64,000 bases of DNA from Megaustenia siamemsis (Eukaryota; Mollusca; Gastropoda; Stylommatophora; Ariophantidae). Location: contig JAVIAB010000160.1 of assembly GCA_032433765.1 (NCBI GenBank), positions 18,575,549 to 18,639,548 of the forward strand, read 5' to 3'. Position numbers and translations under genes: made by a program. The notes beneath the pieces are model-generated. The model was not told the origin of the DNA. It did not search any database and saw only the letters and a list, made by a program, of their open reading frames with translations. Shown in pieces: positions 53,850 to 63,835 of the stretch; the stretch's first letter is position 1; each line of letters starts with the position of its first letter.

Positions 53850-54126
53850 TGGGGCCAAGACTCCCGTCCAGCAACTGAGCTAAGCATAGTCAGCGACCTA
53901 CAGCTGACTGTCTGCGTCACGATCGACGAACAACAAGACCTGATCAAGACATTGCTCCAACTCCCAGCGGTGTCCCTGGAAACAGACCTTCAAGTCTGGC
54001 TAAACGAGTACGGATCGAAGAGCCAACCCGATACACACAAATACCGCGCAGAAGTTGACTGTGAAGCTTTGGACCAAACTTCACAGTCTAGCTGCAACTT
54101 ACAACGTAGCGCAACTACGCCCACTT
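53850..54126 (+). repeat. Rep-1 copy, interrupted by LINE-E
   Basis: cagcgacctacagctgactg, ctggctaaacgagtacggat, cgaagagccaacccgataca and gcgcaactacgcccacttt. The expected continuation acatccttttaaaggcggat appears after the LINE-E, at 54777-54798. Confidence 0.75.
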
Positions 54127-54127
54127 T

Positions 54128-54768
54128 CATCATCATCATCATGTGTCATACCGGTTGGCGTAGACGATCATGTCCTTCCACAATCTATCTACAGTGCATC
54201 GTATCAGTTCTGTTGTTGACTTTTTTCCATGCCATGACACCATGCTATCCAGTATTCTCTCTCTTTGTCGACCACGATCTCTCTTTCCTTGTATTTTGCC
54301 AGTTGTAACCAAGTATTCCAACTTTCCTCTTCTCATGATGTGCTCGGAAAATGTTAATTGTTTCTTTCTGATGTTTTTTAGTAGCTCCCTTTTTGTGTTG
54401 GCCTCTTTGAGAACTTTCTCTGTAGTCTTTTTAGCTGTCCATGGAACTTTCAACATTTTTCTGAGAAATCACATCTCTGTGGCGTATTTTAATTTGTTTG
54501 TCTACTGTCCATGATTCCCTTCTATAAGTCAGAATTGGTTCTATATAACACCGATGAACTCTCTTTCTCATTTGTATTGACATAGATTTATTGCATAAGA
54601 TATTTTTCATTTTTCTGAAATGCTATTTTGGCCTGAGATATGCTGCTGTTTATTTCTGTGGTGCATCTTCCATCCAATGTTATTATTGTGCCCAAGTATT
54701 TGACGCGTTACACTTGTTTCAGATTTGTCCTGTTTATTTGTATGCTGCATGATGATGGTGATTGGTTC
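54128..54768 (-). mobile_element. LINE-E insertion in Rep-1
   Basis: Reverse complement runs from the SCSIQINKT-type region (about 54760) through CLKYLGT..., MRKRVHRC, ESWTVDKQ..., LKVPWTAKKTTEKVLKEANT + KRELLKNIRKKQLTFSEHIM + RRGKLEYLVTTGKIQGKRDR, SMVSWHGKKSTTELIRCTVD to the (TGA)n tail. A 105-codon frame is open at 54456-54139. Confidence 0.92.
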
Positions 54769-54830
54769 TCTGCTTTACATCCTTTTAAAGGCGGATGCTG
54801 GCTCTTTGTTGCTTTAGTAGGCATTGAATG
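54769..54830 (+). repeat. Rep-1 3' remainder
   Basis: ctttacatccttttaaaggc + ggatgctggc continues the Rep-1 broken at 54126. Confidence 0.65.
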
Positions 54831-55320
54831 AACGCCAGAAAGAAAGAGAAACTGATATCAACGTGCTGCCACATCCCAACTCATTCGATCCTCCAAAGAA
54901 ACCCAGGACAGAACTAAACGCGTGAAACTCCAAAGGTTATTTCTGTCTTCCCTCCCCACCCCAGAATTATTTGTTTTAACATTTATCCGGTATATTCTCT
55001 CTCGCTGAATAGCCCCCTTCTCCCTCAACTTAATTTATACACAGCTGACCCCAATTCCGTATTAATTTTCAAGGGAAAAAGAAAAAGTGAAAACTAATCT
55101 GCTCAACCTGTTAACAAATAATTAATGAAACACAGAAAACATATAAACAAGCGAGGCCCACATCAGCAGTAGCTGTGGTGACAGCAGCTGTTGTAGATTT
55201 AGTAGTCACCGAAACACAGACAATTAGGACAGCGGTAGTCAGATAGCAGATTAGGAATTGTGTAGTAGTAAGAGGTCTTGAGATACCAAAATGAAGCTTC
55301 TGCTTTAAGTATAGTAGACC
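54831..55320. other. Unassigned stretch
   Basis: No recognised repeat or coding. Confidence 0.3.
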
Positions 55321-55332
55321 CAGCCTGCACCT

Positions 55333-55587
55333 AGGGAGTCGCGATAGCTCAGTGGTTAGTGAACCGGACTACAAAGGACAAGAGGTAGGGTTCGATCCCA
55401 ACCAACGGCTTCCGATTCACCCAGCGTTTAATGGGTACTGGTTTTTTTAATGGGAAAGTAAAACGGCACGGGAGTAATACCGACCACATTACCCCAAAAA
55501 TCATGTGCTGAAGGTCTGTAAAATGTATGGTCACTAACACCATATTCCCTATACGCCACTTGGCGGGACTGGGGGACTTTACTTTTA
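55333..55587 (+). mobile_element. SINE-B with perfect TSD
   Basis: Head agggagtcgcgatagctcag, B box gggttcgatcccaacc, 3' end cgccacttggcgggactggg. A 12-bp TSD cagcctgcacct at 55321-55332 and 55588-55599. Confidence 0.94.
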
Positions 55588-55599
55588 CAGCCTGCACCT

Positions 55600-55720
55600 C
55601 GCTCTCCGTGTTGGGGAAGGTCATAACAATGATGAGATAACTAGAATAATTTTTTTAAGTTTAGGCTTAACATGATGAAATTCATTACGTCATTTCCGTT
55701 TTATTATGCGTAGAGGTCAA
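55600..55720. other. Unassigned
   Basis: Nothing recognised. Confidence 0.3.
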
Positions 55721-55721
55721 T

Positions 55722-55850
55722 GTGGCCCATACCCACCTCCATGGAGGAGAAACCCTACGGGGCAACGGAATCACTGAAACAGTCAGCTGCCTTCTTAAGA
55801 GAGTCAGGAATCCAAGTCTGAATGATATCCTGATTGCAGAAAAAGAAGAT
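55722..55850 (+). mobile_element. LINE-R extreme C-terminus
   Basis: MWPIPTSMEEKPYGATESLK + QSAAFLRESGIQV*, matching MWPTPTSLEEKLYGATESLK + QTVTFMRESGVLV* at 32481-32582. Confidence 0.85.
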
Positions 55851-56019
55851 TCTGTGTACAGCTTTAGATGTGAACAGTAAACTTTAGTTCGAAGGAAGCG
55901 TTGTCAGCCCACAAGAAGGCAGAGAGGTTTTACCCCGCTTTTGTGACGCTTTCAGCTCTTGTGAGCAGGGGCAGTTGTGATGAGACTGACGTCAGCTGGG
56001 TTATAACTCGCACATCTGG
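55851..56019. other. Unassigned
   Basis: Contains ccgaaggaagcgttgtcagc-like sequence that may be a decayed LINE-R end; otherwise nothing. Confidence 0.3.
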
Positions 56020-56215
56020 AGGCGTCATTGTTGTGTGAAGTTGTCTGCGATATCCAGTTCTTCCCCCCTGGCGCTGCTGCTATAGATAACAGTGGTCAGC
56101 TCAAGACTGATGCCAACTCCATACAACTTCTTCTGATGTGGTACCGGTGATGGCCGCAAGAGCCCTTTTCTGTTCATCAAATGTGGGACATGATTACATT
56201 TCTTTTTCAAGAGAT
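56020..56215 (-). mobile_element. LINE-R C-terminal fragment
   Basis: Minus frame 56210-56025 reads NHVPHLMNRKGLLRPSPVPH + QKKLYGVGISLELTTVI, matching the 'SCPxYxxxRR...KLYG...SLELTxV' ending of the second LINE-R subtype (5815-5900, 27816-27940). Confidence 0.72.
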
Positions 56216-56394
56216 AATACCTGATCAGTTACAGACTGAACATTGGCCTTCCATCTTTCATGTCTCGCATTTGGTCAGACTACTAGACTACGACTGGAAA
56301 CTGAATTAACAAATAGAAAGTTCTGTTTCACTGTTCCTGATGGCAGCAGTCAGCTATGAGTCGCTTACCTCGACTCCCTCTTCCGTTGTTCAAC
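56216..56394. other. Unassigned
   Basis: ggcagcagtcagctatgagt at 56343 is a short Rep-1-like word. Confidence 0.3.
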
Positions 56395-57195
56395 ATATAG
56401 GTCCAGGCTGTTGATATCAATTACATATTCAAAAACTCCCTATAGGTCCAGGCAGTTGATATCAATTACATCTTCAATGCACCCTATAGGTCCAGGCTGT
56501 TGATTTCAATTACATCTTCAAATACTCCCTATAGGTCCATGCTGTAGATATCAACTATCACCTTCAAATACTCCCTATAGGTCCATGCTGTAGATATCAA
56601 CTATCACCTTCAAATACTCCCTATAGGTCCATGCTGTAGATATCAACTATCACCTTCAAATACTACCTATAGGTCCATGCTGTAGATATCAACTATCACC
56701 TTCAAATACCCCCTATAGGTCCATGCTGTAGATATCAACTATCACCTTCAAATACTCCCTATAGGTCCATGCTGTAGATATCAATTATCACCTTCAAATA
56801 CTCCCTATAGGTCCATGCTGTAGATATCAATTATCACCTTCAAATACTGCCTATAGGTCCAGGATGTAGATATCAATTATCACCTTCAAATACTCCTATA
56901 GGCGCAGGCTGTAGATATCAATTATCACCTTCAAATACTCCCTATAGGTCCAGGGTGTAGATATCAATTATCACCTTCAAAACTCACTATAGGTCCGGGG
57001 TGTAGATATCAATTATCACCTTCAAAACCTCCCTATAGGTCCAGGGTGTAGATATCAATTATCACCTTCAAAAACTCATTATAGGTCCATGCTGTAGATA
57101 TCAATTATCACCTTCAAAAACTCACTATAGGTCCAGGGTGTAGATATCAATTATCACCTTCAATAAGCACCCTGTAGGTCCATACTGTTGAAATC
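56395..57195. repeat. 46-bp minisatellite
   Basis: About 17 units of ctccctataggtccatgctg + tagatatcaactatcacctt + caaata. Variants are clustered: 'aactatcacc' units in the centre and 'caggg tgtag' units to the right. Confidence 0.94.
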
Positions 57196-57799
57196 TATTA
57201 TCACTTTCAAGAACTCCAGATTTCTCCCTATATTTTGTGTGTTTTTCGGGAAAAAAACGACTGAGGTAGAGGTAAGAGGTTGTGACAAAGATGCACAGCT
57301 AAAATGATCTGCTATAGTCCGTTCCAAACTTATGCCCCTCTTCAAAATGCTATAACTTAATAACCGTTTCGTTTCATGTGTTGAAATTATGTATGAAAAC
57401 TTTTTATTGTCTTATCATTTTATACAAAAAAATCCCATTGAAATCAAATAGATGGTTTTAATTTTGTTCTATTTGCGGTAATAAAAAAAATACGCATAAT
57501 GGTACTAGTCAAATAGAATATTAAGTTTGTACGGGTGAACACTACATACGGAATTGAAAAAACAATTAGCTGTACGCCTTTGAAATTAAATAGAACCCGC
57601 AGGCAGATTTCAATATAACCTTGATATCGCGGTTAGACGGCACGAATCCTGCTGAAAAACCGTGCCAATTATTATTATTTCTTTTTTGGTTGCAAATAAG
57701 TATTTAATGTTAATCAGTAGGAACTGTAATCATTCTATTTGACGAGTTTATGAGTATTATATATATATATATATCTAATAAATATTGAATGTTATGTAG

Positions 57800-58228
57800 A
57801 GCCAGTCTGAACATATGTATGCGAATCGTGGACAATAGGACAACAGACAAGAAAATCACTGCAGTCTGTATAAATGTGGTTTTACAGAAGAATGTTGAGA
57901 GTACCATGGACAGCTAAGAAGAGTAATGAAGATGTTCTGAGAGAGGTCAAAGCAAAAAGAGAGCTAATTTCCAATAATAGGAAGAAACAATCATCATTTT
58001 TTGGCCATGTGAGAAGAGAACAACTGGAATATATTGTAACAACTGGAAAAAATTGAGGGACGAAGAGATAGAGGGAAGCAAAGAGAAAAAATAACAGACA
58101 GCTTAAGAGAATGGCTTGGCAGAAGGTCAACAAAAGAAATGATAAATAGCTACCGAGATCGAAAGCTGTGGAGTGACATGATCACCTACGCCAGTAGGCC
58201 CGGTACTTGATGATGATGATGATGATAA
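57800..58228 (+). mobile_element. LINE-E subfamily 2 fragment
   Basis: MWFYRRMLRVPWTAKKSNED + VLREVKAKRELISNNRKKQS + SFFGHVRREQLEYIVTTGKN, one frameshift near 58050, then RRDRGKQREKITDSLREWLG, RRSTKEMINSYRDRKLWSDM, ITYASRPGT* and (GAT)n. About 60% like LINE-E at protein level by eye; a distinct subfamily. Confidence 0.85.
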
Positions 58229-58332
58229 TGATATATATGTAGCAAATAAGACAAAATTGAAACCCTCTATTTGTTTCCAATGTATGTGCTTTTTTTTTAT
58301 AACGTCATGATCATAAACAGTTTATATACAAA

Positions 58333-58628
58333 TGAGGATGTTCTCAAAGAGACCAACACAAAAAGGGAGCTCTTAAAAAACATCAGAAAGAAGCAATCAA
58401 CATTTTTTTGGCACATCATGAGAAGAGGAAACTTGGAATACTTGGTTACAACTGGCAAAATAAAAGGAAAGAGAGATCGCGGACGACAAAGAGAGAAATA
58501 CTGGATAGCTTGGTGTCATGGCATGGAAAACAGTCAACAACAGAACTGATACGATGCACTGTAGATAGAAGATTGTGGAGGGACATGATCGCCTACGCCA
58601 ACCGGCAGGGTACATGATGACGATGATG
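58333..58628 (+). mobile_element. LINE-E 3' insertion with TSD
   Basis: NEDVLKETNTKRELLKNIRK + KQSTFFWHIMRRGNLEYLVT + TGKIKGKRDRGRQRE, ending ccggcagggtacatgatgac. 9-bp TSD atatacaaa at 58324-58332 and 58629-58637. Confidence 0.9.
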
Positions 58629-58699
58629 ATATACAAAAGTTCAGCAATTAAAACCAAACGGTTATTGAGTTATAACATTCTGAAGAGGGGCAGACTATC

Positions 58700-58860
58700 A
58701 AGAACCCAACACTAGCTGCTAGTGTCTCGGCCAGCGAATCACAGCTGACAAGAACTCTATTCTACTTCGATATGCTGGTACATGAAACAGATGTATCAGT
58801 TTGGGCAAGTGAGAAGAGATTGAGGAAGACGGGGATTACCTGCCAGAGAGGGTAAAAGAG
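58700..58860 (+). repeat. Rep-1, degraded copy
   Basis: gtgtctcggccagcgaatca, cagctgacaagaactctatt, cagtttgggcaagtgagaag, gaagacggggattacctgcc follow Rep-1 order. Confidence 0.55.
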
Positions 58861-58959
58861 ATCACGTGATTCGTGGAATAAATGGTGGTAAAGCTGGCCC
58901 TAGAAAGGTGCAGTCTCGTTGAGGTAAACGTCACGATTTGTCTTCGAGATAAACCTTTA

Positions 58960-59400
58960 CAACTAGGAAGAAGAAAGAGAGGAAGAGAAAGGAGGAATAG
59001 AAGGTATGAGAAAGGAAGGAGGAGGAAACGATTGAAAAGTGGGAGATGGGGAAGTGCATTTGAAAGATGCAGAAGAAGGAAAAAGAATGAAAAGTGGGAG
59101 GAGAGGGAGAACAACTAAAAGAGAAAGAAGTAGGTAAAGATGAGAAGAAGAAGAATTAAAAGAGGAAAAGAATGAAACTTGGGAGGAGAAGAAGAACAAA
59201 TAAAAGAGAAAGAAATAGGTAAAGATGAGAAGAAGAAGAAGAAGAAGAAGAAGAAGAAGAAGAAGAAGAAGAAGAGGAAGAATTAACAGAGGAAAAGAAT
59301 GAAACTTCGGAGGAGAAGAAGAACAGAGAGAGAGGAAAGAGGAGGGGAATGAATAGCTGGAGAAGAAGCAAATGAAACGAAATGTGAGGAAGAGACTAAA
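58960..59400. repeat. Purine-rich (GAA/GGA)n tract
   Basis: Pure gaa run at 59228-59276 in a gaa/gag/gga-rich tract. Contains a long direct repeat of about 100 bp (gaatgaaacttgggaggaga at 59168 and gaatgaaacttcggaggaga at 59296). Confidence 0.88.
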
Positions 59401-60625
59401 CGATACCAATCACAATAGTAGACATGCCAGGCTATCAAATAAGAATGTTAAATACAATCTTTGAACCTTAACAAATACTACACGCAATCTGCAAAAAGTA
59501 TTGCCTGAGATTCTCAAAGGACACAGCACACAAAAATATTGCAGAAATAAAGGTCATTGCTGCAGACAACACTTGAGGCCAATATCTCTGGGAACCATAA
59601 ACCATTTATGAAAAAAAAAAAAAAAAAAAACACACACACAGACTAGGCATGTACTCTAGAAGTTCAAAGTCGGGCTCTTGTTTTTTTTTCCCCCCTCCTG
59701 TTCGATTTTTTTTTTTTTTTTTTTTTTACGTCTTACTTCGTTAGCAACTCAATCTCTAGGAGGATAACCTTTCCGTAGTGAAGACCTTGAGTGTTGGGTG
59801 AACGAGCCAGTTGCCTGTTGAATACCGGCTTGTCGACCTACTTTTAACTTACAGCTCTGGCTGTTACGTCTGAAATACTAAACATACTAGCTACTTACTT
59901 GTAGGCAAAGCCTGGAAACTATTTCTAAGTAATGTGTTGTAAACACCGGTGTTTTTTCCATTCATACAATAAACAAATACCACTGTATTACAGGCGTGTA
60001 CATAGTTTTACACGTGTAATTCTTCATATCACGTGTTCGCCTGTGCTATTTTAGGCGGTTTTCCTAACTCCGATCAATGATAGACGGGGTCAAAAGTAGT
60101 CCGGTCGCATAAATTATGCTAATAAGCCGGTAAACGACCGCGATGGGTGCGTGGAAGGAGGCGACGGGGTCACGATTAAGTCAGTGGAGAATTCATGTAG
60201 TTTAGACATTGCTGAAAGCTCAGCGACAAAAGCGACACATACCTGACCCGACTGATCAGTTGTGTTGGGTTTTTTTTAATGTTTTTTTTTTCGTGTTTCA
60301 CTTTCTGTTAACAATTTTGGCAAAGAAATGAGCCAGACTAAAAATAAGTACAGTTAGTTCACCAGCGCTGCATACCTCAACAACACGGTACTAAAAGTGT
60401 TAAGAATTGTGTTTAAAGAGAGGAATAGCATCGACTGTGAAATGTCTTTTCTTCCATGTGTTATTAGATATAGATATAGAGTCTATAACGGTAACAGAAC
60501 CAAATTTAATATGTTGTACGCGCTTGTTACATCCATTGCTATGACCACTTTGTGTTGGGGCATAGAACCAGGCAGACAGAGAAGGCGATGGGGAAACAAT
60601 ATGCTGCTTGCGTCCGCTCGATGAC
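59401..60625. other. Unassigned stretch
   Basis: A run at 59609-59630 and T run at 59706-59728. A 75-codon frame (60397-60624) has no recognised feature. No repeats with copies elsewhere in the window. Confidence 0.35.
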
Positions 60626-60629
60626 TTAA

Positions 60630-60775
60630 TCAGTCTTCGTCATCCGCCCTTACTAGGACGTTAAGTGGGCGTGTCTGTGTAGTGTTGATATTTGCGCCTT
60701 TCGGCCCAACACATCCGACTTCAGCACGACATTTTTGAGTACCGGGTTGTCTCTTCGATCCTCACTCGCTTAAAA
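60630..60775 (-). repeat. Rep-1 fragment
   Basis: tcttcgtcatccgcccttac, gttaagtgggcgtgtctgtg, gcctttcggcccaacacatc + cgacttcagcacgacatttt: a well-preserved 3' half in reverse. Confidence 0.85.
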
Positions 60776-60789
60776 TTTCATTACATGTT

Positions 60790-60904
60790 TATTCTCTAGC
60801 TATAATATAACTCCTGATATCAGCACATACATCTGTTCTCTGTAGTTATTCTCTAGCTATAATATAACTCCTGATATCAGCACATACATCTGTTCTCTGT
60901 AGTT
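60790..60904. repeat. 57-bp direct duplication
   Basis: Two exact copies of attctctagctataatataa + ctcctgatatcagcacatac + atctgttctctgtagtt. Confidence 0.95.
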
Positions 60905-61577
60905 ACATAACAATTAGCGATACATTTAACAAACTTTGTACGTTCGTCTCTTGTTGCATTTACCAAAGGGCCTACATAAACAAAACAAGGCATATACTCA
61001 CTTTACGTCATTGTAGGCATGGATTATGAAGAACATTAGACGCGTTGTACGAAAGAAATAAAGAATGAAAGAAAGGAAGGAGAGGAGGAAGGAAGGAAAT
61101 ATATATTTAGTGGCCAGCCCTCTTCCCTTCGTGCATACCTATTCGCCATCTTTAGATTCTGTTCTTCCTTTACTGGCGCTGTTACCCATATCCTTGATAC
61201 TTTATACTATACCCTTTATACTGCCACATACTGTTAAAATGGCAGCTTATTTATATTCGAGCCATGGACTAAGCAATGTTTACTTTGAATTCCACGATAT
61301 CTGTTATTGCAGCGAGTTGGCAGATTTTTGAAAATGTATTCAAGGGTTTGAACATAAATGTTTGTTCACAGTTCGTTAACCTTCGCTGTAGATAAAGTCT
61401 TTAATTCGATGGCTTCATTTGTGACCTTGGTAGCTAAGGACCTAACTTGTGCAAACGGGTGGCATTGGCAAGGATCATTTTGAATCTATGAAGTGGGCTC
61501 ATTTTGTGTTTAACTCAAAAGCATATGTGCTTTTTAACCAAAGATTTTTTTTTTTTTGGGGGGGGGGGGGACTCAAG
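60905..61577. other. Sequence upstream of the candidate exon
   Basis: Short gaaa/ggaa repeats at 61050-61100. A T run followed by a G run lies at 61548-61570 immediately before the candidate splice acceptor. No first exon or signal peptide was identified. Confidence 0.35.
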
Positions 61578-62300
61578 GAAGATATCCCCGATGGAAGAAT
61601 AAATTGTACTATTAGTCCCATAAATGATTCGCTTCCAGAGGTATATGATGTAAACAAAGCAGTTTTGTTATTGCAAGTGAATAATGTCCACACCTATAAT
61701 TGGTCAGGATTGTGTAGCAGCAGCAGCTTTATAGCGAACACAGAAAACATCATAGGATTGTGCTGTTCTGACACAGCTATGCCATGCTACCCTAAAATTG
61801 CCTTTAATGGGATTACTGTGACCACAAACCACTCTCCATGTGTGTGCCACATATTTACACCCCAGAAAGAAATACTGAATATAACAACATCATATGCCGT
61901 CTGTGATATTAATGACCACAAACCAGGAGCCTCCTGTATGATTGATACAACTGTTGCACCAAGCACTTCATCAGCAGAGCCAGATCTATGGAATGTTAAT
62001 CTGACATTGTTCTTGAATGATGTCCAAGTTAATGAGACATTAGAATCGTGTGGCAGCAGCTACAAGAAGGGAGCAGAGAACATCAAGTTCTGCTGCTATA
62101 AAGGAGACTTGCCTTGCTATCCCAGAATTGCCTTAAATGGGATCAATGTAGTTGAAAACTTCTCCTCTTGTGTAAACTACACATTTACATCCAAGAGTGA
62201 ATCAGTGAAGGTCTCAAAATCATATTTTCTCTGTGGTTTTACTAACTACAGGTCAGATGGCTTCTGTTGGATTGGGAATGATAACTTACCACCACTGTGT
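61578..62300 (+). CDS. Candidate exon: tandem cysteine-rich extracellular modules
   Basis: The enclosing open frame is 61449-62342 (297 codons). The likely exon starts after the AG at 61576-61577 and ends before GTGAGC at 62301, both inferred. Numbering from 61449, module 1 (about 51-167) has Cys 89, 105, 106, 113, 131, 152, 163. Module 2 (about 178-278) has Cys 201, 215, 216, 223, 241, 262, 273. The spacings CC-7-18-21-11 are identical in both. Each has PCYPxIAxNGIxV and a SYxxC segment. Nine N-x-S/T sequons point to a secreted or membrane-bound protein. A Thr/Ser/Pro linker (residues 167-176) joins the modules. No signal peptide or membrane segment lies in this exon. The domain is not recognised. 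The first 43 residues, including a Phe/Gly run, are probably intron. Confidence 0.65.
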
Positions 62301-62317
62301 GTGAGCATATGTTTGGA

Positions 62318-62805
62318 ATTGGAGTCATCAACGATGGCCTAACATCATCAAGTGCTACGACGATCATCATTTTCGGGAGGACGCGAACTTCCATGGTATA
62401 TGGTGGATAGGCGGCAGGAACCATTGAAGGCTATGTCTGAAAAGTGTTCCTTCTTGCAGTTTCCTCATATTCCAAGTCCGGCTTGTTGCGGGAGCTACTG
62501 AGTTAAGTGCTCTGTGCACACCGTGAGCTGTGTGTCTCATCCGTTTTGAACCTGTTTCGATATCCCGCTTGTTTACGATGAATGATGATATCGTATGACA
62601 GGGAACAGTTGGCTGTGGTCGCTTTCTGCGCGGTTTCGCCTTATGTCTTTTGGCGTGTGCTGAGACTGCTACGATGGGGACTACAGTTACCTTTCTTTGT
62701 TTGGGAGATGTGTTAGTAATTCGGATGATTCCACTGGCACGGGCGGTTGAGCAATTATGGATTTTAATTCGTTTGCAGTGATACCGAGGCCTTCCATAAC
62801 TAATA
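62318..62805 (+). repeat. Rep-3, longest copy
   Basis: Begins ttggaattggagtcatcaac 18 bp after the candidate donor site. Colinear with 46155-46339 and, inverted, with 50630-51090. On the minus strand a 168-codon frame (62873-62367) is open and its YHCKRIKIHNCSTARASGII + RIT segment is also readable at 50635-50710. Whether it was ever coding is unclear. Confidence 0.85.
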
Positions 62806-63219
62806 ACCAATAATAACCAATCCTTGATAGCACATTCAAACTGTCTTTGACCCCTTCTTCTGCTCGCAGACAATATCTGGCTAGCATGATCATTAACACT
62901 GTGTCGTGTTTCATCTTATTTTAAATATTGTCGACACGTTTATTTTTGTAACTTTACAATTGAAATCTGTAATTTGATACACAATAACCACAGCCTAAGC
63001 GTTTTCCCTATAATAAAGAACGGACAAACAAAAATGGAAGGCAAGATGCGAGCGGAGATCACAACAGGAATCTTTGATTGATCGTCGTCGTGATCACAGG
63101 GAATACTGCAGAGCCGTGGTTTGTAACCTGGACTAATTGGGGCCACACTGTGGGCTCATCTTCTTAGTGTTTACTCATTAAGTAAGTATGGATGCGGTGC
63201 GTCTCTAGTTTACGGCAAA
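62806..63219. other. Unassigned
   Basis: Nothing recognised. Confidence 0.3.
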
Positions 63220-63362
63220 AAACACGATATCTGCGCCTTTCGGCCCGACACATCCGTCTCCGGCCCGACACAATCGTCTTCGGCTGACACATCCGTCTCC
63301 GGCCCGACACAATCGTCTCCGGCCCGACACATCCGTCTTCGGCCCGACACATCCGTCTCCGG
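63220..63362. repeat. 20-bp minisatellite grown from Rep-1
   Basis: cgcctttcggcccgacacat + ccgtctc is the Rep-1 core (minus orientation). Its 20-bp part cggcccgacacatccgtctc is then repeated about six times with small changes. Confidence 0.88.
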
Positions 63363-63389
63363 TGTAGATTAGTAGATTTGCGTAGCAGT

Positions 63390-63690
63390 TTTTGCCCTGA
63401 CGGTAGCCATTTTCGACCTACTCTTTTCGATTTTCAACAGCTGAGGGTTCTTTAACGTGCAAGAGTGCACACGGGACCTCCTGCTTTCCACCGTTTTCGG
63501 AGAACGTTATACATCGGATCTCACGACCCTTATACCAGGGAACGGTGACAACCACGAAGAAACCACGGTTTCGATTTTTGAAGAAAAAAAAAACAATTTA
63601 CCGCCAGCCGTGGGGATACCGACCCGGGGCCTACTTATCAAGAGGCCGACGTCTTACCTCTATACCACTTAATCCACTAGGGTTGGTTCC
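63390..63690 (-). mobile_element. SINE-E, tRNA-headed
   Basis: The right end in reverse complement (attaagtggtatagaggtaa ... gccccgggtcggtatcccca) resembles a tRNA head with a degenerate B box. The body in plus orientation carries gggttctttaacgtgcaaga and gtgcacacgggacctcctgc, a domain I recall as shared by several invertebrate SINEs. Remnants at 2682-2813, 13312-13336 and 49580-49605. Confidence 0.55.
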
Positions 63691-63715
63691 CCTCTGATCG
63701 ATAGCTTCTATGTTC

Positions 63716-63744
63716 CCTCAGCCTTGAATGGGTACCGGATTTTT

Positions 63745-63776
<32 letters not shown>

Positions 63777-63835
63777 GAAAGACGGCACTGGCGGAATACT
63801 GACTATATTACTAAAAATGTGTCTTAATAATGACT
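63716..63835 (+). mobile_element. SINE-B, partial
   Basis: cctcagccttgaatgggtac + cggatttttt, then a T/G homopolymer run, gacggcactggcggaatact and gactatattac. Head and 3' end missing. Confidence 0.75.

Larger units (their letters stand above)
57320..58695. mobile_element. Pal-1, palindromic element with two LINE insertions
   Basis: The left arm is 57320-57525 and the right arm starts at about 57728. Matching inverted words: tgcccctcttcaaaatgcta (57333) with tagcat-like ataacattctgaagaggggc (58672); taactt(a)ataaccgttt with aaacggttattgagtta; atagatggttttaattttgt with acaaaattgaaaccctctat; actagtcaaatagaat (57509) with attctatttgacgagt (57733). The right arm is interrupted at 57800-58228 and 58333-58628. 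No coding found. Confidence 0.75.

Noticed and set aside
60397..60624. 75-codon frame as a gene
   Set aside because: Short, no motif, no supporting context.
62367..62914. 168-residue basic protein on the minus strand
   Set aside because: Lies in Rep-3. The other long copy (50630-51090) is interrupted by stops in the same frame, so coding is not supported.
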